A program made the translations under genes and the position numbers. From Rostrohypoxylon terebratum (lineage: Eukaryota; Ascomycota; Sordariomycetes; Xylariales; Hypoxylaceae), in assembly GCA_022497145.1 (NCBI GenBank), contig MU385956.1:1-64000 (forward strand): a DNA stretch of 64,000 nt. Direction: 5' to 3'. Every line of letters starts with the position of its first letter. Position 1 is the first letter of the stretch. Positions 11,735 to 23,528 of this stretch are shown here, piece after piece. The notes beneath the pieces are model-generated. The model worked only from the letters and a program-made list of their open reading frames with translations. It did not search any database and had not been told where the DNA came from.

Positions 11735-12326
11735 TGGACTAGACGAGCGCACCTTGCTGGCGCTACCTTCGTCGGTCCGGAATTACCTCTCCTTACTGCC
11801 TCGCGACATCCTCGTCCAGGGCGCCACCCAGTTGCTGAATCCAGCACTCACTCCGTTTAGGCGTACCGAGTTGATCTAATTCTCGTGAGCGCTCGGGAGG
11901 TGTCCGCTTGGTGATTAACTTAAGCCATCACTCAAAGGTGCGATCCACGCCGTATGCAACCTGGCTTTCCTCTCGTCATCTATTTTCGGCGGGACGAGGT
12001 CGTACAGGCTCGGTCTTATGTAAGAGGGTTCATAGAGGCGCTGGAGAGCACCTTATCCTAGGAGATCCGGCGAGGGCTCTAAACTCCTCTCTCTTTCACC
12101 CCGTCGGGGGATCGTGGCGAAGCCAAGATTCCCCGAAACAAGGATATATCTGGAGGCACTCTCCAGGTCAAAGGTCATCCCGGGTTTCCGCAGTCCCCCA
12201 AGCGCTTCGACGGGACGGCAAGTCGCTCCGAAGAAAGAGCTCCCTTAATATACTCCAGCCCGGAGTAGATGCGCAGCGGTGATCTTATTATGAGATCGAA
12301 GATCGAGCGCAAAAAAGGCTTATAAC

Positions 12327-12462
12327 TGTCGCGAGCTAGATTTTCAAGAAAATTGTATAAAAGCAGGAAAATTCTTAATTTTTTAATTATGTGTATGGAA
12401 CGTGTTTATATAAGCGCTCTTCGAGCTTAGTAAGCGAGAGCTGGAGCTACAGCTCCGCAATA
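12327..12462 (+). repeat. Right LTR
   Basis: Same start and end as the left copy with scattered transitions (mostly G/A and C/T) and a one-base insertion. Followed directly by the GATTC target duplication. Confidence 0.85.
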
Positions 12463-14767
12463 GATTCCCAATTATCTAGAAAGATGATGTATCGGTCATG
12501 GTAGGATTGCCACGTGACATTGCCCCTGGTTTTTTAAAAAGGGGGCTAACTATAGGCAGTACCCCCCCTAAATTGGCAATCTATTGGATGCTCTAACTTG
12601 GTTTTGAAGAGAACATGGATAAATATTTGATCAATAAGCGTTATAGTCATATCGCGTTCTGAACTACTAATAAAAGCCAATTTTCATTTTCATGGTATTC
12701 ATCCGCGTTATTATACTCATGACATCTTCCGTAACGATAGCTAGGACTATAATGAAGGGGCTCGGTGGTTTCCAAGACTGTTTGGAGATGTGTTGATTAA
12801 TAGGTGCGTAGATTGGGCGAGCTGAGCCATAAGAGCATGTATACCAAGTACTGTTTTACTAAATTGTAAATAGCCTTAAGTACTGGTCAGAGTTACGATG
12901 CTGTAAACCACGACTTACAGTAGCACGCATGCTAAATGGTTACGTGAGATACGACCATGAAAGTTCGCCCCTTCGATATATTCCCTCATTAATAGAAGGG
13001 GACTCCATTGGGATACCAGGTTAATAGGAATCGGACCTAAGTTCAATGACGAGTAGCCCCCTCCAGGTAGTAGGCAAATTGCCAAGCTAGATCCTGGCAC
13101 TTTCAATCTCACCTATTTTCTGCCTTATAGCCTCATCCTGTAGATTTACATCTGCTGAGATGGACGCGTGGATTTTTATGAGATATCATGAGGCTCGCTT
13201 GTTGTATCTCAAAGAGAACTAGGCGGCATTTCAGACAGGAATCCGATGCCGGATGGATACCTACGTTCGGCCAACATATCCGAATATTTACCTAGGTAGG
13301 TAATGGCTCACGAGGTCACCCAGACTGGGAATCATGTATCCGCTTGAGTTTTTCAAAATCTCGTAGCTTGATAATTAAAACCTGGTATCTGTATCCAAGG
13401 CGTGGATAATTGGATCAACCAGATCCCTTGCGTTCTCGGCCGAGTCTGACAGCAAAATGAATCGCGCGATTGTCCGTCGCTTCTATACGCCATCAGACAC
13501 CGTGGTGTGTCTGACAAAATCCCTTGCTGCTCGACCGCTACGGGACTAGCGAAGTGGAATATCGTGTAGGACTTTACGGTGAATATAAAGCATGGTGCCC
13601 TGACGAATCTATGGATGAAATGCGTGATGTAATAAGCTTAATGTGATTGAACGGCTGAAAATGCTTGGTGTGAAAATTAAAATGCCCAATTATGTTCCTC
13701 AAACTGGTGATATCTGTCGGTGTAGACCACCTTATAGCGTGACGTTAATGTGAACATCCTGATAGCGAGCTTACTTCGCTGGATATATCCGGATATATGT
13801 ACCAAGCCGCGGGGAAAAGGTTCATATTGCAGGTAGGCGGTCTATACCGAAGCCGACGGAGAACACGACATGCTTATGAAGAAGTTTAAGCTGCAAATAG
13901 TTATTACATAAGACAAAGTCTCGTGTCGTAGTATTCATGTCGGAGGTTATGTAGGTGGGTTGCTCTGGTGGTCAGCAAGGTTATATCGTTGCGATGCTGC
14001 GAGAGCCGCAACTTCAGCCGCTTGAGTCACAACGTTCGGCGGCGCACAGGCCTTTGCAAGTTCATGCCTACTCGTGACTTGGGTAACGATAAAGGCGATA
14101 ATTTGGTGGCGAGTATTTGACATTTGAAGTTAGGATGACAGTTGAACTTTTTGACAACTAACTAACTCGATTAGAAGCCGTTCGTAAGCATTTAAATTTG
14201 CCAATATTGGCGGGCGAGGGGACTGCCGCAGTGTGACACATCATATTGCACATCTGAGAAAACGAGTTCTTAGAGGCCGCCCTCATCCGCACTTTACCAT
14301 ATATAGTAGACTGTACATGATGCATGTGAAACCGCATCGCGCCTTGGGGGATTATGATTGGATTATCTAGAACGGTGTGTTGGCGCTTGGCGACATGTCC
14401 GATGAAGACGGATAGATGAGCGGATAAAAGATCGATTGACGTCGCGTATCGAGGTGAAAATGATGGAGGCACAAATGCTATGGTATGCACTAGATGTACT
14501 TTAGTCTCAAGTCTTAAGTCTTAGGTACATAGTACTAGGTGAAACCCCCTGTAAATTACGAATTGAAAAATGAGAGGGTGAGAGGCTAGAGGGTTAGACC
14601 GCACACCGTCTAATCTGACATGCGGTGATACATAAAGACGATTGATCCTCAATGCCGTCGACCCACCACTTAAACGAAAAAAAAACATCCTGGATGTGAG
14701 ATGTTTGCGATGTGTTACTAGTACGTCGTATGTAGGTACCCATGGATGTATGTTGTGGGATGTAAGA

Positions 14768-14893
14768 GAAGTGGAAGAATTATTGGAAGTGGAAGAATTA
14801 TTGGAAGTGGAAGAATTATTGGAAGTGGAAGAATTATTGGAAGTGGAAGAATTATTGGAAGTGGAAGAATTGGAAGTGGAAGTGGAAGAAGTG
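14768..14893 (+). repeat. 18-bp minisatellite, unit GAAGTGGAAGAATTATTG
   Basis: Five exact tandem units (14768-14857) are followed by shortened, degenerate units based on GAAGTG until about 14893. The sequence is open in one frame as repeats of LLEVEE, but neither side looks coding, so it is treated as a minisatellite. Confidence 0.9.
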
Positions 14894-17452
14894 GTGAGAG
14901 AACTGGGAAGTTTGTTCGGATTTGACGTGTAACAAATGAGGAAAATGCTCGTCGGAAAATATTAAGGTTCGTTTTAGCTCAAACGATTCCGAACTAAAGA
15001 ATCAAACAGACTGCAACTGCCCTTGGCTTGGTCGGTTATGATTCGATTTGGGTTTGGTTTGGGTTTGGTTTGGTTCGATGACCCGATGGCCGACCCCCGC
15101 TGGCCCCCTGATGGCCACTGACCTCCCTAGGCCACCTGGCTGCCTTCCAGTGCCCAGTGCCCTGGGCACTTTCGCAATCAAACTTTAAGCTAACAGTTCC
15201 CCCCCACACAGCCCTGGAGCTTTTACCGACCCCCTGGCTCCTTCATCATTGGCAATCCGCCCGCCCGGGACGTAAATCATTGCATGACAGCTAGTAAAAC
15301 CTAGGTACCAGTCTCAGGCTCTCTGCTTTATCTTCCTTTCTTCTTCTCTAAACGGCAAAACACTTGCCACCATCTTTCCTTGCTCCATCCGAAATGGGGC
15401 AATCAGGTCAATATACAATTGATGCAAGTTTCCGGCTGCATGGATACACCAATATATTCTTCCGCTTGTTTTCACCGTCGACACGTGTTCTGGTAGTCTG
15501 GATTCAACTACCTAGTACGCGGTAGATTTAACTCGCAGATTGGTAGAACTGGCAGACATGATACTGCTCAGTGTTGAGTGGCACACAGATGTAAGACCTT
15601 TTCAGCCTTTGCAGCCTTTGCAAGCAATCGGATAATTTGACAGCCAAATCAACCAAACAAATTCTCCAATGGAAATCTTGGAACCCTCAACGGCCAGGCC
15701 GTGTCACGTCGCAGTTCGAGCTGCATTCCAAAACTAGACTTGTAGCACCAAGACCGTCTAGTTTCCGATGAATGCTAACGCTACCAGCACTACTAATGCT
15801 ACCACCGACACACCGACAGAACTGTTCCGGCAATTGGGTGCTGCCTCGGTCAGTATTGTCACTACTGGATACATTCCCGGTCATCCAGGTCATCCAGGTC
15901 ATCCAGGTCGTTCATTGCCTAGGTGGTGTTGCACCTACCAGCCTAGGTAATGAGAAATTCCGCTAAAATCACTTAATCACTTAATCTCCAAATTGTCAGC
16001 GTACCTCTCTCGTCTCGATAGGGATACGATACGAAATAATGTTGAACGCGGGCCGTGGTTGCTTCGCCTAAGACGCCCAGGAACCCTTGCTCCCTCTCGC
16101 TCTGCTCTCCCCTGCTTCGCACCTATTGGCTACCGCTTCTCTAGGTACGTCTTCCTAAGCACGAAGCACATCCGATCAAGTCGACGTGTCACTCTGCAAA
16201 AAGAACCTGCAGCCGGCCAGGTGATCGATTCGAATTGGTGCCACTGATCGCTCAACAACAAGCTGGAAGCCATCGCGGAGGATATAGCCCCACAAGCACG
16301 CACAGAACACAATGATGACATCCCAATGGACATCAATTGGGTTTTGGGGGGTTTTTTGGGTTCTTGGGGTTAAGTCACGCGCCCCGGCTCCGTGCCCAGT
16401 CCTGCTATTGTCTCGCCTCTCCAGTGACAATCCCAACCACAAAGAGCTGACAACCTTGGAAGCCCGGTAAACTAACCGTGGCGTCAAAATGGCTCGCACT
16501 AGCGCGAACCACATCGTTGAGGAGGCTGGATGTTCGCTAGGTCGAATAAAATGAGACCAAAATGATCCAGAAGTCAGCCCCAATTCAATATAGCCATCTT
16601 GGCGAATAGGGCGTCTCGCCGGGGTTTGGGATTAGCGTGGTTCTCACTGCTTAGCCGCGTACGATCCCTGTTGGATAAGACAGCTTGACAAACCTTGGAA
16701 AAGTCCTTTTTCTTTCTTGACTTATTTTTTCCCCTTCTCATGATATCTTTTCTCCTTATTTATAGTGTTTAAGTGCGTTTTATCTTAGCGAAATCCACTT
16801 TTAACACTTTTAGCTTCTACGTGACACACTGACACACCGCCTACGGCTACCCGACGGGAAAGGGAGGGATGTGATATGCTGTAGTGTATAAGTGGCTTGG
16901 CAGAGATTTCGAGATCCTGGGATGGCATGGACTCTTTTTTTTCTTGTCCCATGCGGCTCCATGCAGGTTCAAATGTTATTTCTACATGCTACATAGTATG
17001 TACTAGCACCCATGTCCCCATGCTCTTATCTAGTGCCGCGTCGACCGGTTATGCTAGCCGGGTGGCCCGAGAGGTACTTAGTGTTGCTTCTAGACTCTTT
17101 CGCAGCGCGTCCTGAGAACCCGTGATTTGTGATGCACGGGTCTCCTTTGAAATTAGCGACTGTAGATCCATCTCGGACACGGGGCGAAAGCTACGCATGT
17201 CATCACCCGTTATCACGGTTTCCTACACAACCTCTCTGTTCCACCCTGAGTCATGTGTCTCTGCCTTACTTCCTGATCGTTTGTTATTTCATTACGTCGA
17301 TGCTTAACTTGACGTCTGCCGGTTCACAAGGGAATCCGAGTTAAGAAGCGTAGTCCGGGGCCTTCACCTGTCTTACCTGTCAGCCTACTTCCAAGCCGGT
17401 TCTTCCACTTCTCCGTTCGAACTAACCTTGGTTCCGTTCTTTCCAGAACTAG

Positions 17453-17706
17453 GTCTGACCTTTCTCACCCACCATCTCCGTCCGGTACTGCAGCTCGCGC
17501 GTGCGTCCATCGTAGGGCATAGGGCTGACCCAGAAGAGCCGTTTCTTTCACGTGGCCGGCAGGCTTTGTAGAAGCCCAGCAGCAAAAGCATCTCCGGTAT
17601 TAGGCGAGGCCTTGATCGGAGCTAACTTACCGAAATAGTCGGCCCGGACTCTCCTGGTCCAGTAGCGGCCAGCAGCTGGAGGTTGCTTTCTAAGCTCGAG
17701 CCTCAT
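17453..17706 (-). pseudogene. Possible gene relic with two protein-like fragments
   Basis: On the minus strand a 52-codon frame starting at 17706 reads MRLELRKQPPAAGRYWTRRV and continues RADYFG into a consensus-like GTAAGT donor. A second frame about 17542-17453 reads LFWVSPMPYDGRTRELQYRT and ends at a stop. Both look more protein-like than the surrounding DNA, but I could not join them into a full gene and recognise no family. It may be a small spliced gene or a decayed one. Confidence 0.2.
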
Positions 17707-18858
17707 CGACTGACATACATAAAGAGGGGCGGAGTCAGGATCGCCGAACGCGCCTTGAGGTCATTTGAGGAACTATGACCTGGTTGGGTAAGTTGCTCTG
17801 CATACTCATTATTTGTTAAACTGAACCACATAAAAGAGTACATGTAATAGGTAATATAGGAGGAAATGTGCCACCTATGCCACCTCTATCCATCCGGGGT
17901 AGATACAGAAGAGAAGACTCGAGCAATCTTACCGGCGTTACCTATACTCCTTTTTCATCCACTCCTAACTCACACACATCATCACACCATCTTCACTGAC
18001 GCGAGTTGCGAAACCTCCAAAAGCTCACACCCGTGTGCACAAGACACAATACCACAGCAACTAACCCATTATCCATTATCCAATACCTTTACCCCCCGGT
18101 TTGCTGGCATGTACATACATAGTATCATCCATTCACTATGTAGACATTGTACGTGTATTGTCTTGGTTAGGGTTTAGGAAGAACCTTTGAAAGTGCCAAG
18201 TTGGGGTTCGGGGATTTAGTTAGTAGCTAAGGCAAGGCGAGGCAAAGCAAGGCGAGGCAAGGTAGCTGCTATGTTGTTGCCTCTAACTCTCCTGTCATTG
18301 CCCTCTGTCAAAAATGAAAGGCAGCGACGAGGATGGAGCCTGGAGCTAGTTACATCTCAGAGGAAGAGCGACCTGAAGAACCAACTTAGAAATGGCTACG
18401 CCTTCTTCCAATTCGATGTTGGTTCTTAGTGACTCATCATCTCACATCTTGAGATAGCAACCTTGGAACTTACCTCCCTTGCTCATTCCTGCCTAATCCT
18501 CTTCAACACCTACCCGTACCCTCTTACCAATTACTTACCAATTACTTAATCGCTGTTTCTCAAATGGCGGCTCTAGCTGACATAATTGCTCCATCCTCTA
18601 CCGAACTCGTTAGCCTTGGCCTCCAATAACATACCTACACACATCTTTCACCATCCGCTTACATTATCACAAACAGAAACGAAAGTAGGAGAAGACGAAC
18701 AAGAGAAAACTGACGTTCTGAAATATAGGACCAATCTATCTTTTCATTACTTTCGCCTCACCCAAGCTCAATTCTATCAATCCCATCATCGCTCTTTCAA
18801 CCATACCAAGATCCCGTCTCTTGCTATCGACGTACTCTCCTAGGTAGGGGTTGGAAGA

Positions 18859-21800
18859 ATGACAGACGGTGGTTTGCGGAGGGTGCAGTCTACCCTGCAT
18901 TATGCCTATCCGCTTGTAGTGTTCCTTTACTTCGCCACCACCTCGGCTGTCGCAGTCTGTACCCTGCAAACATCCGACTCGACGAAGCCGACCCATGTAC
19001 GACGCAAGGTCATATACTACCTCCTCCTCTGCTTTGTTGCCACTTTTGTGGCGCAAGTTATCCTCAAGGCTGTCGAGATCGTCTTGTGGGGACGATGGCC
19101 ATCTCAAGACACTATCATCGGCCTCCTTTCCTGCATCTTGACCTTTGGTATTGAGCAGAACAGCCTCGGATTTGACTCTGGCGTCGTCTGGTATCCATTT
19201 TATGGATCGTGGATCATTGCCTTTTTCTTGGAGCCCGTAAATGCAGCGCTATTGTTTATTGTCGCACAGAACCCGATAACTACAACACCGGCCATTTCTG
19301 ATAATTCCTCGCTATTCCTTCATATTGACGCTTCTATCATCATTGTTCGCTGTGTGCTCATATCTAGTGCTATTTTAGCATACTTCACCTGGAGAGAGAG
19401 CGAGGCTGATATCGATGAAGACGAAGAACGAGCGCCACTCATTCCAAAGCCTGACCAGCGAGTAAATTCGGATAGTGGTTACGGTACCAACTCGGACGCC
19501 ACGAACACAGAAGCAACTAACACGGAAACGGCCAATTCTCCTAGCGACGTCGAATCACCATGGGAACGCCAGCAGCGCATTTCTCGAGAAAAGATAGAGA
19601 AGCGGCTAAAAAATGAGGGTAACTGGATTTCATATGCCAAGGGATTCTTGATATTCTTTCCGTATATCTGGCCTGTTAACAATCGCCGCCTGCAGCTTTA
19701 CGCTGCTCTCGTGGGACTTTGCCTGTTAGCTGGAAATGTGCTCAATTTCTTGATTCCGCGGCAGTATGGCGCCGTTATGGACTCGTTGAGTGGCGTTTCC
19801 GGAAAAAATCCGTGGATTCAGGTCGCAATATTTGCTGGTCTTCGACTTCTAGATTCCGAAGCTGGTATAAATCTCTTGAGACAGATGCTATGGCTGCCCA
19901 TCGAGTATTACTCCGAGGAGGCGCTTACATCTGCGGCCTACTCTCACATCATGAACCTCTCTTCTGAGTTCCACGACTCGCAGAGCTCCTCGGATCTTAT
20001 TGTTGCTATCTCAAATGGTACTTCTATCTCGAATATGCTGGATTCGATCTGTTTTCAAGCGTTGCCAATGTTGATCGACCTGATTATCGCATTCACATAC
20101 CTTTCGACTAAATTTGGCCCGTATGAAGGCTTCATCACGATAGCAACTGGTGCAGCATTCATTCAAAGTGCCACTCATATCATCGGAAGTTTTCAAGAGA
20201 AACGGAAGATGTTGGTGAGAACGTAAGTGACTGTTCTTATAAATCGGGATTTCATTGAACATCTACTATTCTCATGGACTGTTGAAATTTCGCAGCAGTC
20301 TCTTACTAGGCAGGTATTTAGTTACTAACATCGAGTTTTCAGGTATTTTGAGGAACACTATATCCGCCAAGCAGGTATCCAGGGTTGGCAAACTGTCAGT
20401 GCATTCAATCAAGTGCCATATGAGGAGAGACGATACGGTGTGGCAGTCAACTCTCATGTGTCCGCTGCCAAGTCATTGTACGCAAGTTACTTTATCGGAT
20501 ATGCCTTCCAATATCTCATCCTCCTTGCGGGCCTACTCGCCGGTGCCTTTCTAGCTGTGTACCAAATCACGCATGGCCAGGCAACTGCCGGAGATTTCGT
20601 TATGCTTTTAACATACTGGAGTCAGCTCACATCACCCCTCCGCTTCTTCTCTCAACTCGGAAAGAACATCAGTCAAGATCTAGTGCATGCTGAACGGCTT
20701 CTTGACGTGATGACTACGAAGCCGACGGTAGTGGAAAAGCCCGATGCTCGTCCCTTGAAATTAAAAGGCGGCAAAGTCGACTTCCGGAACGTCAGTTTTA
20801 GCTACGACAAGAAGAAGGACATCTTGAAGTGCGTAAACGTGTCTGTTCCGTCTGGTACTACTGTCGCATTTGTTGGTGCAACAGGTGCTGGAAAGTCGAC
20901 AATTTTGAAGCTCCTCGATCGATTTTACGATGTGACTGGGGGTTCAATCCAAATCGATGGTCAGGACATCCGAGACGTTACAATTTCAAGGCATGTTCAA
21001 TGCGAACCCTATCCTTTCAATCCTCCCTCTCTTCCACTGATATTCGAATATACCTGCCATTTATTGTGACCCTGTATCATGGTTTCTTTGCTAATGTAAC
21101 CACTCAGCTTGCGACAGTCCATTGGCATCGTCCCCCAGTCCCCCATTCTTTTCGATGACACCGTAATGAACAACATCCGGTATGCTCGACTATCGGCAAC
21201 CGACGAGGAAGTATACAGCGCATGCAAAGCAGCGGCTATTCACGATCATATCATGGGATTTACCGAAGGTTACACGACTCGGGTTGGTGAGCGTGGTGTG
21301 TAAGTATTGATTCTGTCATCATAATCGACCACAGTGACTAACTGATTCAGGAAACTCTCTGGTGGCGAACTTCAACGTATCGCCATTGCGCGGGCTATCC
21401 TGAAGGAGCCGGAGATTGTTCTTCTCGACGAAGCCACTAGTTCTGTTGATACTGATACGGAACAGAAAATTCAGGATGGTCTTCGTGCGCTTTGCCAAGG
21501 TCGTACAACATTTATTGTGGCGTCAGTATTGCTGATCATCGGATTCAATGAGACGAGTATACTAACTCCGATGTAGACATCGCCTCTCAACGGTCATGAA
21601 TGCTGACACCATTTTCGTCGTTGCGAATGGAGAGATTGCGGAACAAGGCAACCACGAAACGTTGATCGCCAAGAAAGGAAAATATGCCGAGCTTTGGTCT
21701 AAACAAATCTTCGTCAAGCCTAAAGAGGCCAGCGACGAGAAGCTGAACGAAGGAGCTGCCAACCTTACGGTACCCGCAGTCGCCACGCAGACGGATGGGT

Positions 21801-22628
21801 CCGCAGATCAGCACACAAATGGTTCCAAAACTCCGAACGGTACTCAAGCCAAGCGACCCACACCGAAAGTGGTGACCCCTATTGTGACTGGTAAGGCTAA
21901 CGGGCAGGCTGTGAAAACCCCGAATGGGCATCAAAAAGAGGTAGATCCGTCGGAAAATCAAGCATGATTTTTTGGCTGACACTAACCTTTTACAGGGTTC
22001 AAAGTTGAATCCTGGCGCTCCGGAGTTCACGCCTCGTTCCGCAGCCGTATCAAGACCAATACTTACGTCCCCCATGCGCAACAGTTGGGCCGAAGATGTC
22101 GAGGAAGAAAGATGCTGTCATTGTCTACCTCCCGAAGTAGATGTGGATACCGCTTCCATATCTACCGCAATAAGAGCCTTCGAAGCTAGCCCTTCGAGTA
22201 AGCATGGAGATGATGTTTCTCCAATTTTACCACCTGAATCGATTTCTCAGCCGGACGTTTTTGAGGCCCCAGACGCTAAGCCTCGCCGCAATACTCTTCA
22301 ATCCATTTCTTGTCCCGAGGGGCCAGCTCTCTCTTTTCCAGACAGCCCAGCTCGTTCCGTCAGCCAACCTGTACCTACGCCTCCTGCAGCAAATTCTTGC
22401 AACGATACGAAGCTACGAGAGGATCGGGCCGACCCTCCTTCTCCCTCACCCGATGTCAAAGCTCCACAAGAGTCTACCACTAAGAGAAGTAGTTTGCGTG
22501 GTCGGTATCGAGGTCGCTACCGCGGGGGGAGAGGTCGAAGACGGAACCTTTCTAATACCAAGTTAAGTCAAAAGGACGGCGTAGGAGTTTCCCAGAAACG
22601 CCGTGGCTCCTCGTCTCGCGCAAGATAA
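18859..22628 (+). CDS. HMT1-type ABC half-transporter with PAM2 and RG-rich tail
   Basis: Six exons: 18859-20222, 20343-20990, 21108-21299, 21351-21521, 21577-21940 and 21996-22628, 1123 residues in phase. An N-terminal five-helix TMD0 region (residues 1-180), an acidic linker and a six-helix exporter domain lead into one nucleotide-binding domain: Walker A GATGAGKST (about 633), Q-loop VPQSPILF, signature LSGGELQR (about 737), Walker B IVLLDEA (about 758), H-loop AHRLST (about 792). This is the ABCB/HMT1 layout, whose members move thiol-metal complexes or phytochelatins into vacuoles. Intron 2 has a GC donor. The last exon adds about 210 disordered residues with a PAM2 motif (915-926) and a terminal RGRYRGRYRGGRGRRR tract. 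Retaining the last intron ends the protein at TGA 21965-21967 instead. Confidence 0.88.
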
Positions 22629-23528
22629 CCTCGCATTTTTGAACGGCGCACTATGCTTTATTTTTATATCACCTTTATTTCTCATGGTCTGTTACACGCA
22701 TCCAATTTCCTCGAGCATATTCTAAGTTTCAATTCTCCGACCCACTGTTCCGACTTTTATACGGGAACGTTTTTTCACATTGGAGTTATTAAAAGAGTTT
22801 CGGCAATGAAAGATGCATACGGCGCCTCATTCGGTTACGATTTTAAATAAGGTGCTTATCGGCTGGCTGCGGGATTAGGAGTGGCGAAGAGTGGAAAATC
22901 AGGGGTAAAAAGTGTGCAGGTTTTTTTTTTCTTATTTTTTATTCTATTCATTGTTTAGCCATTTGGTATTTGGGAACAAAAAGTTATGTGCTCGAGGACA
23001 CCAAGAGGCATACCGTTTAGAGAAAAACGAAGGACACTACGGCGGATTTGGAGTCGAGGTGTATGGTGGAAAAATTAGATGAGCATTGATTTCTCATTCC
23101 CTCTCTCCTTTCAGTCGTCACCTACCTACTTGTCTAGCCCCGACATTACCGTCCAATTTAATCGATTCGTCTTACCCAACATCCATCGCATCGTCAGATA
23201 CACACTGCGCGCATGTATATTAATTAGGACAAAAACAAAAGCAATAGGTCGCGGGTGGGTAGAAAAATCGTTATTTGTTTTCTTATGAAAACCGCCCGGA
23301 ATCCTCATGCGTCGTGACATAGCCTGCATGCGTGATTCTAGGGTCAATATCAAGTCAAGCGACTCATCTGCAGACTGGATTAAAACGTAGACAAATGTAG
23401 AAAAAAGTTTCGTCAAGTCTATGCTCGCCAATGCCGTCCAGCCAACCTTCGCATTTTTTATTGCAAATCTCATTATGCCCTACCTACCCTTGTCTCCGGC
23501 TTAACAACACACATTCTCAACCGAATGA
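22629..23528. other. Intergenic between convergent genes
   Basis: AT-rich 3' flanks of the ABC transporter and SGT2 genes. It includes a T-rich tract at 22921-22945. No gene seen. Confidence 0.5.

Larger units (their letters stand above)
10896..12462 (+). mobile_element. Non-autonomous LTR retroelement (TRIM/LARD-like)
   Basis: Two direct terminal repeats of about 135 bp (10896-11030 and 12327-12462) bound a 1.3-kb interior with no open frame for gag or pol. The element is flanked by a perfect 5-bp duplication GATTC at 10891-10895 and 12463-12467, the usual LTR integrase signature. A purine-rich tract (AAAAAAGG) lies just before the right repeat. No clear tRNA primer site follows the left repeat. 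The interior carries two hairpin modules and a 20-bp palindrome described separately. The repeats differ at about ten positions, so the insertion is not brand new. It separates the sirtuin gene from its upstream DNA. Confidence 0.85.
12468..18858. other. Gene-poor interval of 6.4 kb
   Basis: No gene with domain or splice support was found. Open stretches of 60-135 codons occur on both strands but lack recognisable families or intron continuity. The interval contains the 18-bp minisatellite at 14768, short direct repeats at 15047-15075 (GGTTTG type) and 15881-15906 (CATCCAGGT, about three copies), the short inverted repeat TCAGACAC/GTGTCTGA near 13493, and the protein-like fragments at 17453-17706. 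Confidence 0.5.

Noticed and set aside
11545..11847. 100-codon minus-strand frame inside the LTR element
   Set aside because: No gag, protease or polymerase motif; it overlaps the hairpin modules and is likely chance.
14642..14932. 96-codon frame with LLEVEE repeats
   Set aside because: It is a product of the 18-bp minisatellite; flanking codons have no coding character.
21972..22628. Separate gene downstream of the ABC transporter
   Set aside because: It starts in frame inside an intron with a clear branch site and TACAG acceptor, and continues the transporter frame, so it is the last exon.
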